Position numbers and translations under genes: made by a program
Shown: positions 1 through 5,299 of the stretch, piece after piece
Position numbering within the stretch: position 1 is the first letter of the stretch
Layout of the letters: every line of letters begins with the position of its first letter
The notes under the pieces: generated by a model
Database searches by the model: none
The model's input: only the letters and a program-made list of their open reading frames with translations
Told to the model about the DNA's origin: nothing
Assembly (NCBI GenBank): GCA_944381295.1
Contig: CALWKP010000181.1
Coordinates: forward strand, 1 to 5,917
DNA from: an uncultured Clostridia bacterium
GTDB lineage: Bacteria; Bacillota; Clostridia; Oscillospirales; Acutalibacteraceae
Length of the DNA: 5,917 bases
Direction: 5' to 3'

Positions 1-1
1 G

Positions 2-598
2 GGACGCAGTGAAAACAGCCGGAACCGCGTATTTGTAACAGAAGGGGAAGGCATCCGGACAGAGGCATATGACCCGGCAAAACTGAGTGACCCTTCGTTG
101 ATTATTTATTCGCCGGTACGGGTGTTAGAGGATACAACCATTGTCACCAATGGCGATCAGACGGATACAGTTTATGATTTCCTGAAAGATGGAAAGAGCT
201 TTGCCGACGCTTTACGGACCCGTACTTTTGAGCCGGATGCTCCTAACTATACGCCAAGAATTTCTGGAATCATGCATGTGGGAAAGGAATTGACCTATCG
301 TTTATCTATTCTCAAAAGTGCAGAAGGAAATCCGGATTCGGTGCAGCGGTATTTCTTCCAATATAATTCTCCGATAAATGGACATGGACATTTGATCCAT
401 ACCTATCTCTGTGACGGTTCTCCAATTCCATCCTTTGAAGGGGAACCTGTCCTGGTGGAACTTGGAAATGATCTGGACAGCTTTACAAAGACGGTTTGGG
501 AGAGCCTGGACGCGGATAATAAAGTGTCGTTATTCACTCGGTTTATCGATCTGGAAACCGGGAAGGCAGAAACCAGAATTGTGAATAAGAATCAATAA
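2..598 (+). CDS. purO: IMP cyclohydrolase, PurO type (5' partial)
   Basis: Cytoplasmic enzyme for the last step of de novo IMP synthesis, closing the ring of FAICAR to give IMP. The frame is open from the window edge, so the N-terminus is missing. It starts in mid-protein at GRSENSRNRVF, and 198 residues remain before TAA at 596-598. Motifs that match PurO-type cyclohydrolases as I remember them are the VTNGDQTD stretch, the NYTPRIS stretch, and YNSPINGHGHL toward the middle. This fold is unrelated to the cyclohydrolase domain of ordinary bacterial PurH, and it is paired here with a separate AICAR formyltransferase that starts 14 bases downstream. A TTG at 98 could be taken as a start, but upstream codons encode a conserved-looking SENSRNR segment, so it is internal. 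The operon context supports the assignment strongly; only the missing N-terminus is uncertain. Confidence 0.88.
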   Translation, partial: GRSENSRNRVFVTEGEGIRTEAYDPAKLSDPSLIIYSPVRVLEDTTIVTNGDQTDTVYDFLKDGKSFADALRTRTFEPDAPNYTPRISGIMHVGKELTYRLSILKSAEGNPDSVQRYFFQYNSPINGHGHLIHTYLCDGSPIPSFEGEPVLVELGNDLDSFTKTVWESLDADNKVSLFTRFIDLETGKAETRIVNKNQ

Positions 599-612
599 GC
601 GGGGGAATAGAG

Positions 613-1791
613 ATGGCAAACGAATTGATGTTGAAATACGGGTGTAACCCGAATCAGAAACCATCGCGGATTTTCATGAAAGACGGCAGTGACTTGCCGA
701 TTGAAGTATTGAATGGAAAACCAGGATATATCAATTTTCTGGATGCGTTCAATAGCTGGTAGCTGGTAAAAGAATTAAAGGCTGCAACGGGTCTGCCAAG
801 CGCAGCATCGTTTAAGCATGTAAGTCCGGCGGGGGCGGCAGTTGGACTGCCAATGTCAGAGACATTAAAGAGGATCTGCTTTGTGGATGATCTGGAACTT
901 TCACCTTTGGCATGTGCCTATGCGCGTGCACGCGGCGCTGATAGAATGTCTTCCTACGGCGATTGGATCGCATTATCTGACCCGTGTGATGTGCAGACAG
1001 CCCGTGTGATTGCGCGTGAGGTTTCGGACGGAATTATTGCCCCGGGATACTCGGATGAAGCATTGGAAGTATTGAAGGGGAAACGTAAAGGGACATACAA
1101 TATCGTCAAGATCGATGAGAATTATCGTCCTGCGCCGATTGAAAGGAAAGATGTTTTTGGGGTCACATTTGAGCAGGGGCGCAATGAATTTGAAATCAAT
1201 GAGAAGCTTTTGGAGAATATTGTAACCGACCATAAGCAGTTGACGGAAGACGCGAAACGCGATCTGATCATCTCACTGATTACGTTAAAGTATACTCAGT
1301 CCAATTCTGTGTGCTATGCAAAGGGCGGCCAGGTGATTGGAGTAGGGGCTGGCCAGCAGTCGAGAATCCATTGCACGCGCCTGGCGGGGAATAAGGCCGA
1401 TGTTTGGTTCCTGCGTCAGCATCCGAAGGTGTTGGGCTTGCCGTTTAAACAAGATATCCGGCGTCCGGATCGTGATAACACGATCGACGTGTATATTTCG
1501 GAAGACTATATGGATGTCCTTGCAGATGGCGCATGGGAAAATTTCTTTACAGAAAAACCGGAACCGCTGACAAGGGAAGAAAAAGCAGAATGGCTGTCGA
1601 AACAGGACGGTGTATCGCTTGGGTCTGATGCGTTTTTCCCGTTTGGAGACAATATTGAGCGGGCAAAACGCAGCGGCGTACAGTATATTGCGCAGCCGGG
1701 CGGATCAATTCGGGACGATAATGTCATTGATACTTGCAACAAGTATGGGATGGTCATGGCATTCACAGGAATGCGCCTGTTCCACCATTGA
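613..1791 (+). pseudogene. purH: AICAR formyltransferase (stand-alone PurH formyltransferase domain) with in-frame amber codon
   Basis: The family transfers a formyl group from 10-formyl-THF to AICAR, giving FAICAR, the substrate of the cyclohydrolase encoded just upstream. The frame runs 393 codons from ATG 613 (GGGGGAA six bases upstream) to TGA 1789-1791, the full length I expect for the stand-alone formyltransferase lacking the cyclohydrolase domain. Visible motifs are KYGCNPNQ at residues 8-15, the catalytic Lys-His pair in SFKHVSPAGAAVG (K68, H69), and YTQSNSVCYAKGGQVIGVGAGQQSR in the centre. Codon 50 (760-762) is TAG where relatives typically have Gln (NSWQLVKEL), which a single C-to-T change explains. 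The next in-frame ATG, at 853, has no good ribosome binding site, and a product from it would lack both the NPxQ and Lys-His motifs. Nothing else in the frame is damaged. It is therefore a recent nonsense allele, a sequencing or assembly error, or a suppressed codon. Confidence 0.85.
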
Positions 1792-1802
1792 TGGAGGGGA
1801 CT

Positions 1803-3062
1803 ATGAAGATATTAGTAGTAGGCGGCGGCGGTCGTGAGCATGCGATTATCCGCAAGCTGCTGGAGAGCCCAAAAGCAGAAAAAGTCTATTGTGCTCCGGG
1901 AAATGGAGGAATTTCTTGTGACGCGGAATGTGTAGATATCAAGGTAATGGATATCGATGGCATGGTCGCGTTTGCAAAGGAAAATGACATCGGATTAGCG
2001 TTTGTGGCGCCGGATGGTCCGTTGGCGGCAGGAATGGTAGATGCGATGGAAGCAGCAGGAATTCCCGCATTTGGCCCCCGTGCAAATGCAGCGGTGATCG
2101 AAAGCAGTAAAGTGTTTTCGAAAAACCTGATGAAAAAATATGGAATCCCAACAGCAGGTTATGAAGTTTTCTCGTCACCAGAAGCAGCATTGACATTTAT
2201 TCGGGAACAGGGGAAATATCCGGCTGTTGTGAAGGCGGATGGTCTGGCGCTCGGGAAAGGTGTCATCATTGCTCAGGATTACGCAGAAGCGGAACACGCG
2301 GTCCGGTCAATTATGGAAGACAAGATTTTCGGGGATTCCGGGAACCAGGTTGTGGTGGAAGAATTCCTGACTGGTCCGGAAGTGTCTGTGCTGGCATTTA
2401 CAGATGGTAAGTGCATTAAGCCGATGGTATCGTCGAAAGATCACAAGCGGGCTCTGGATGGTGACCAAGGATTAAATACCGGAGGAATGGGGACGATCAG
2501 CCCGAATCCTTATTATGACGACGCAATGGCGGCGGAATGTATGGAAAAGATTTTCCTGCCGACAGTGGAAGCTATGAACCGGGAAGGACGTCCGTTCCAG
2601 GGATGCCTTTATTTTGGTTTGATGCTGACTCCGGACGGTCCAAAAGTAATTGAATACAATTCACGATTTGGTGATCCGGAAACCCAGGTGGTACTGCCGC
2701 GGTTAAAGACAGATTTTGTTGATGTGTTGATGGCAGTGGTAGAAGGACGTCTGGCAGATCAGCCGGTAGAATGGAGCGAAGAAGCAGCTGCTTGTGTGGT
2801 GATGGCATCCGGTGGATATCCAGGATCCTATCCTAAAGGGATCGAGATCACGGGGCTGGATGATGGAGGCCAGGTTCCTGGGGTTACTGTCTATCATGCA
2901 GGTACTGTGAAAAAAGATGGAAAATTTTATACCGCAGGCGGCCGAGTGTTAGGTGTTACCGCATTAGGAAACACTTTGGATGAAGCACTAAAGAAAGCTT
3001 ATAGTGGGGTAGAAAAAATCCATTTTGACGGTGCACATTGGCGCCGTGATATCGGAAAATAA
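1803..3062 (+). CDS. purD: Phosphoribosylamine-glycine ligase (GAR synthetase)
   Basis: Cytoplasmic ATP-grasp enzyme of de novo purine synthesis that joins 5-phosphoribosylamine and glycine, using ATP, to give GAR. The 419-residue length is normal for PurD. Landmarks in order are the N-terminal nucleotide-fold loop GGGGREHA (7-14), a PDGPLAAGMVD stretch (70-80), the ATP-grasp lysine region VVKADGLALGKGV (142-154), VVEEFLTGPEVSV (184-196), the GDQGLNTGGMG loop (220-230) and the Mg-binding VIEYNSRFGDPETQ (282-295), then the C-terminal domain with its TAGGRVLGVTA segment. I chose ATG 1803 because GGAGGGG lies just before it and the protein then begins MKILVVGGGG. The frame is open further back to an ATG at 1734, but that stretch overlaps the end of the formyltransferase gene and adds residues unlike the family. 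It lies 11 bases after the preceding stop, in the same operon, and is intact. Confidence 0.96.
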   Translation: MKILVVGGGGREHAIIRKLLESPKAEKVYCAPGNGGISCDAECVDIKVMDIDGMVAFAKENDIGLAFVAPDGPLAAGMVDAMEAAGIPAFGPRANAAVIESSKVFSKNLMKKYGIPTAGYEVFSSPEAALTFIREQGKYPAVVKADGLALGKGVIIAQDYAEAEHAVRSIMEDKIFGDSGNQVVVEEFLTGPEVSVLAFTDGKCIKPMVSSKDHKRALDGDQGLNTGGMGTISPNPYYDDAMAAECMEKIFLPTVEAMNREGRPFQGCLYFGLMLTPDGPKVIEYNSRFGDPETQVVLPRLKTDFVDVLMAVVEGRLADQPVEWSEEAAACVVMASGGYPGSYPKGIEITGLDDGGQVPGVTVYHAGTVKKDGKFYTAGGRVLGVTALGNTLDEALKKAYSGVEKIHFDGAHWRRDIGK

Positions 3063-3149
3063 GAGCTTACTGTTTGGCGGCAGTCGGAAAATTCGGCCTA
3101 GCCAGTACAAATATTGCCGGGTTCCCCGGAAAAAGCAAAACAGAAAGAT

Positions 3150-3192
3150 ACAAGGGCTTCCCTGGATGATGCGCAGGGAGGCCCTTTGTATT
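3150..3192 (+). terminator. Rho-independent terminator after purD
   Basis: A long GC-rich stem pairs 3150-3164 with 3174-3189, with a single bulged T and one G-T wobble around a nine-base loop. It is followed by a weak T-rich stretch, TTTGTATT. It lies about 90 bases after the purD stop and before a new promoter, so it most likely ends the purine operon transcript. The broken T tract lowers certainty. A smaller CCGGG/CCCGG hairpin at 3117-3129 precedes it. Confidence 0.65.
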
Positions 3193-3238
3193 GGGGAAAA
3201 TTATGGAGAAAAATTTTTGGACAGGAATGGGAGGAAAC

Positions 3239-3268
3239 TTGTGAAGCATTTAGCCGCTGTGGTAGAAT
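3239..3268 (+). promoter_or_regulatory. Sigma-70-type promoter for the aldose epimerase gene
   Basis: TTGTGA at 3239-3244 and TAGAAT at 3263-3268 are separated by 18 bases, with a TG one base ahead of the -10 box (extended -10). Transcription would start near 3275, after the purine terminator and about 90 bases before the epimerase start codon. This gives that gene a separate transcription unit. It is predicted from consensus only. Confidence 0.5.
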
Positions 3269-3280
3269 ATAAAAAAGGCC

Positions 3281-3320
3281 ATAAGCGTTTTAGGGATCAT
3301 AGGATCCTGAAGACGCTTAT
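3281..3320 (+). promoter_or_regulatory. 18-bp hairpin in the epimerase mRNA leader
   Basis: Positions 3281-3298 pair with 3303-3320 around the loop ATAG. In RNA, 17 of the 18 positions pair (two as G-U wobbles), with one A-G mismatch. It begins only about six bases after the predicted transcription start and is not followed by a T run on the + strand, so it does not look like a normal terminator. A 5' mRNA-stabilising stem or a protein-binding leader element would fit. Read on the minus strand it is followed by GGCC and six Ts, but no minus-strand gene lies nearby to need a terminator. Confidence 0.5.
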
Positions 3321-3366
3321 GACAAGATCGGCTTATCAGTGACGATACAGTAAAGGAGCGGTGAAT

Positions 3367-4245
3367 ATGAGGATAACGCTAAAAAGTGAGACGGCATCAG
3401 TTCAATTGGATACACATGGAGGAGAACTGGTTTCGTTCCAGGCGGTTGATGGGACAGAATATTTGTGGCAAGGAGACCCTACTTATTGGAAAGGACAATC
3501 GCCGGTATTATTCCCGATGGTGGGAAGGTTGAGAAATGACAAAGCGTTGATTGAGGGAAAAGAGTACTCGATGAAACGTCATGGCATTGCAAGAAATCGG
3601 GAATTTACGCTTGTTTCTCAAACGGAAGATACAGCAGTATTCCGGTTGGAATCTGACCCGGAGACATTGAAAGAATATCCCTATCATTTTGTCCTGCAAA
3701 CGGAATACCGGCTGGAAGGAAATTCTCTGATAGTAGGGCTGCGGGTGAAAAATGCAGGGGGAATCCCCATGCCGTTTGCAGTGGGAGGACATCCGGCATT
3801 CCGATGCCCTTTGGAAGAAGGGGAGTCCTTTGAAGATTATCGGATTTCCTTTGAAATGCAGGAAACAGTAAGTTGCCCGGCTATGGACCTGGAAACTGGC
3901 TTGATTGACCCATCTGAGAGAAGGTCAATACTTCAAGAGGAAAATGTGCTGCGTTTGTCGCATGATCTGTTCCAACAGGATGCTTTAGTGTTGGAGGGAC
4001 TCCGTTCGGGAAAGGTATGGTTGTCTGGAGGAAAGGCAGGCCGCGGAATGGAGCTGGAATTTAGTCAGTTCCCGTATCTGGGCGTCTGGTCAGCATTGGG
4101 AGATGCACCTTTTGTCGCATTGGAACCATGGACTGGAACTGCGACATTGACAACAGAAGGCGATGAATTTGAGAAAAAACAGGGAACGACTATCTTAGGA
4201 CCTGGAGGGGAAAAGCTTTATACGTATTGTATGACAGCTTTGTAA
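3367..4245 (+). CDS. Aldose 1-epimerase family protein (LacX/GalM-like mutarotase)
   Basis: A cytoplasmic sugar epimerase of the galactose-mutarotase superfamily, 292 residues long. It is expected to interconvert alpha and beta anomers of an aldose or a sugar phosphate; the exact substrate cannot be read from sequence. Visible family features are FPMVGRLRND (49-58, with substrate-binding Arg), KRHGIARNREF (70-80, His72), GGHPAFRCP (140-148, His142, the likely acid) and ALEPWTG (252-258, Glu253, the likely base). Asp205 in LFQQDALVL is a further probable sugar contact. ATG 3367 is preferred over the in-frame GTG at 3361 because AAAGGAG at 3352-3358 gives 8-base spacing to ATG but only 2 to GTG. 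It has its own promoter and leader hairpin and looks intact. No sugar operon partner is visible; the gene stands alone between the purine operon and mobile DNA. Confidence 0.9.
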   Translation: MRITLKSETASVQLDTHGGELVSFQAVDGTEYLWQGDPTYWKGQSPVLFPMVGRLRNDKALIEGKEYSMKRHGIARNREFTLVSQTEDTAVFRLESDPETLKEYPYHFVLQTEYRLEGNSLIVGLRVKNAGGIPMPFAVGGHPAFRCPLEEGESFEDYRISFEMQETVSCPAMDLETGLIDPSERRSILQEENVLRLSHDLFQQDALVLEGLRSGKVWLSGGKAGRGMELEFSQFPYLGVWSALGDAPFVALEPWTGTATLTTEGDEFEKKQGTTILGPGGEKLYTYCMTAL

Positions 4246-4259
4246 GGAATCGTTTTCAA
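4245..4259 (-). promoter_or_regulatory. cre-like (CcpA) box
   Basis: On the minus strand the 15 bases read TTGAAAACGATTCCT. They fit the degenerate catabolite-responsive consensus WTGNAANCGNWNNCW described for Bacillus subtilis at every fixed position. The box overlaps the epimerase stop codon and lies about 40 bases upstream of a TATACT -10-like box at 4301-4306, so it could act on whatever gene began at 4338. By rough estimate a match of this degeneracy occurs by chance in about one in ten windows of this size. Confidence 0.3.
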
Positions 4260-4298
4260 TTTATTCAAAAAAACAACAAATGCTACTCATAATTCACC

Positions 4299-4367
4299 GG
4301 TATACTAATACCATACTAAAGAGAAAGGATGGATGCGATGAAAAATGCTTTAACAAGAGAAGAATGA
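4299..4367 (+). other. Orphan gene start: promoter-like box, RBS and nine-codon reading frame
   Basis: This is a gene beginning without a gene. TATACT at 4301-4306 resembles a -10 box, though no -35 partner is evident. It lies in a small palindrome (GGTAT/ATACC, 4299-4312), and ATACTAA occurs twice, 11 bases apart (4302 and 4313). AAAGGATGG at 4324-4332 could serve as ribosome binding site for ATG 4338, which encodes MKNALTREE and then stops at TGA 4365-4367. In the neighbouring frame the following codons (4363-4389) read NDFRIEKDF before another stop. That could be the continuation of a broken protein, or chance. The insertion element begins about here, so a gene truncated by insertion or deletion is the simplest reading. 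I cannot name it. Confidence 0.3.
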
Positions 4368-4432
4368 TTTTAGAATAGAAAAAGATTTCTAAAAAAAGGG
4401 GGCCAATAGGCCGACATCATATATTACTGTTA

Positions 4433-4463
4433 GTCTGCCGGAGAAAGACGTTTCCCGGCAGAC
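4433..4463. repeat. Large inverted repeat inside the element's right part
   Basis: GTCTGCCGG (4433-4441) pairs perfectly with CCGGCAGAC (4455-4463). After one bulged A, four more pairs (GAAA/TTTC) close a GACG loop, giving 13 base pairs. It may be the transposase recognition hairpin of the right end or part of a structured RNA. A smaller GGCC-AATA-GGCC hairpin lies outside it at 4401-4412. Confidence 0.6.
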
Positions 4464-4476
4464 GTGACAGACAAAA

Positions 4477-4506
4477 CCACGCAAAAGGCGTGGGCTTTTT
4501 TATTTT
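4477..4506 (+). terminator. Rho-independent terminator, + strand
   Basis: CCACGC (4477-4482) pairs with GCGTGG (4488-4493) around a short A-rich loop. It is followed by GC and then six Ts, an A and four Ts. This is a textbook intrinsic terminator pointing rightward, towards the tail of the convergent tnpA gene. It would stop transcription entering from the orphan gene start at 4299-4367. Confidence 0.65.
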
Positions 4507-4545
4507 GTGCGGATATAGAAAATTTAAGAAAAGGAAAAAGTCAAG

Positions 4546-4650
4546 GCCACGCCCAAAGGACGTGGCATGAAGAACAGGCCCTGTAAGGGCCAAAATACCA
4601 GCAGCGCCTAAAGGCGCCAAATGAGCAACGCCAACCGTACTTGGCGTTGC
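4546..4650 (+). repeat. Cluster of four tandem hairpins beyond the 3' end of tnpA
   Basis: Four stems follow each other with 7-12-base linkers: GCCACG/CGTGGC (4546-4566, with an inner CC-AAA-GG), GGCCCT/AGGGCC (4577-4591), GCGCC/GGCGC around TAAA (4604-4617), and a perfect 10-bp GCAACGCCAA/TTGGCGTTGC (4625-4650). The last is followed on the + strand by TTTTACTTTT, a rightward terminator signature. It ends two bases from the tnpA stop codon. Stem sequences differ from one another while size and A-containing loops recur, which suggests that structure rather than sequence matters. I do not recognise it as a named RNA family. No coding frame through it is credible. Confidence 0.6.
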
Positions 4651-4652
4651 TT

Positions 4653-5159
4653 TTACTTTTGCTCTAAATCTTCATTCGGTATATCCGGCGAGTCATCATC
4701 AAACTCTTTTGCATCTTTGAACGGATCTTCATATTCCTTGAAACTTAGTTGATCACAGATTTGGTCTGCTGTTTCCTGCTCCCGAATATATTTCTCTATC
4801 GCTTTCTTGTTTCCGCCCACGGTGCTTACATAATATCCTTTTGTCCAAAACACTCTCCGTCCATATTTGTATCTCAGGTTCGCATGCCTCTCAAGTATCA
4901 TCAGCGTGCTTTTCCCTTTTAGATACCCCATGAATTCCGAAACTGACAGTTTGGGAGGTATCGATACCAGCATATGGATATGGTCCGGCATCGCATGTGC
5001 TTCTATGATCTCCTCTTTCTTATATTCACACAGCATCCTCAATATTTTTCCTATGTCTTTTCGCAATTTCCCATATATCGCTTTTCTCCTATACTTTGGA
5101 CAGATTACTATGTGATATTGACATACCCATTTTGTGTGTGATAAGCTTTTTTCGTCCAT
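4653..5159 (-). CDS. tnpA: IS200-type Y1 HUH transposase TnpA
   Basis: A 168-residue single-strand DNA transposase that cuts and joins element ends through a phosphotyrosine link, normally working as a dimer. Seen in order: the N-terminal YHIVICPKYRRKAI segment (15-28) typical of the family; the metal-binding HUH motif in MPDHIHMLVSIPP (57-69, His60 and His62); FWTKGYYVSTVG (104-115); and IEKYIREQ (121-128), where Tyr124 is the predicted nucleophile and Gln128 the third metal ligand. All catalytic residues are present, so the protein should be active. Residues 141-168 form an acidic tail rich in Asp and Glu beyond the usual catalytic core. ATG 5159 has a strong AAAGGAGGT ten bases upstream, but that signal lies in a perfect inverted repeat. 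There is no tnpB neighbour. Confidence 0.94.
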   Translation of the reverse strand: MDEKSLSHTKWVCQYHIVICPKYRRKAIYGKLRKDIGKILRMLCEYKKEEIIEAHAMPDHIHMLVSIPPKLSVSEFMGYLKGKSTLMILERHANLRYKYGRRVFWTKGYYVSTVGGNKKAIEKYIREQETADQICDQLSFKEYEDPFKDAKEFDDDSPDIPNEDLEQK

Positions 5160-5167
5160 TTCGGACT

Positions 5168-5229
5168 GACCTCCTTTTGCTTCTTTCTGCCGTTGACGTT
5201 ACCCGTACTTATTTTAGCAAAAGGAGGTC
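5168..5229 (-). promoter_or_regulatory. Stem that sequesters the tnpA Shine-Dalgarno
   Basis: A perfect 13-bp inverted repeat flanks a 36-base loop: GACCTCCTTTTGC at 5168-5180 and its complement at 5217-5229 (+ strand). In the tnpA mRNA the proximal arm holds the ribosome binding site AAAGGAGGT, and the distal arm is an exact anti-Shine-Dalgarno. Folding would block initiation on transcripts that include the distal arm, including read-through from outside. Salmonella IS200 tnpA is known to be repressed by leader structure, so this is a plausible analogue. A TAAAAT box in the loop (minus strand, 5216-5211) could start a shorter transcript free of the block, but it has no clear -35. Confidence 0.7.
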
Positions 5230-5267
5230 TTTATTTTTCACCTCATCGCTTCCGCTCTTCCTCTTCC

Positions 5268-5286
5268 CCACAGGCTTAGCCTGTGG
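5268..5286 (-). repeat. Subterminal end hairpin of the IS200-type element
   Basis: CCACAGGC (5268-5275) pairs perfectly with GCCTGTGG (5279-5286) around a three-base loop. IS200/IS605 elements carry such a hairpin near the end upstream of tnpA, where the transposase binds. About ten bases further out the minus strand reads TTTAC, a possible cleavage or target tetranucleotide region (around 5296-5300). The match to an end signal is by position and shape only. Confidence 0.6.
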
Positions 5287-5299
5287 TTCCTTTCTGTAA

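Larger units (their letters stand above)
4391..5296 (-). mobile_element. IS200-type insertion sequence (ends approximate)
   Basis: A single-gene element of the IS200/IS605 family, carrying a Y1 transposase and no tnpB. Such elements lack terminal inverted repeats and move as single-stranded circles, using subterminal hairpins as end signals. The end upstream of tnpA is marked by a perfect hairpin at 5268-5286. The other end is probably near 4391-4412, where a short GGCC-AATA-GGCC stem borders a seven-A run, but it could lie closer to the hairpin at 4433-4463. Sequence beyond 5300 is recombinase coding, which gives the outer limit on that side. At about 0.9 kb it is longer than classical IS200 (about 0.7 kb); the excess is the hairpin-rich stretch beyond the tnpA 3' end. 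Exact cleavage sites cannot be set without a second copy or an empty site. Confidence 0.6.

Noticed and set aside
98..598. TTG at 98 as the start of a 166-residue protein
   Set aside because: The frame is open and conserved-looking (SENSRNR) upstream to the window edge, so the gene is cut by the window rather than starting here.
973..1233. Minus-strand open frame inside the formyltransferase gene
   Set aside because: It lies wholly within a recognised gene, has no ribosome binding site and no familiar protein content. The same holds for minus-strand frames at 1506-1766, 1939-2196, 2572-2897 and 3508-3799.
3025..3342. Plus-strand open frame between purD and the epimerase, including a 33-codon GTG version at 3241
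   Set aside because: It runs through the purine terminator, the promoter and the leader hairpin, and its content is low-complexity basic sequence. The GTG has a passable GGAGG upstream but overlaps the -35 box.
4417..4620. Minus-strand 67-residue open frame beyond tnpA
   Set aside because: It spans six hairpins and a terminator. The protein is explained by translation of inverted repeats, and it has no convincing start signal.
4546..4650. CRISPR array
   Set aside because: The repeated units are hairpins with different sequences and no constant repeat or uniform spacers.
4391..4655. TnpB-type guide RNA (omega RNA)
   Set aside because: No tnpB or remnant of it is present, and the tract has no recognisable guide boundary, so only an unspecified structured tract is claimed.
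4867..5299. Plus-strand open frames antisense to tnpA, one reaching 5299
   Set aside because: They are shadows of the clear transposase gene and its leader.
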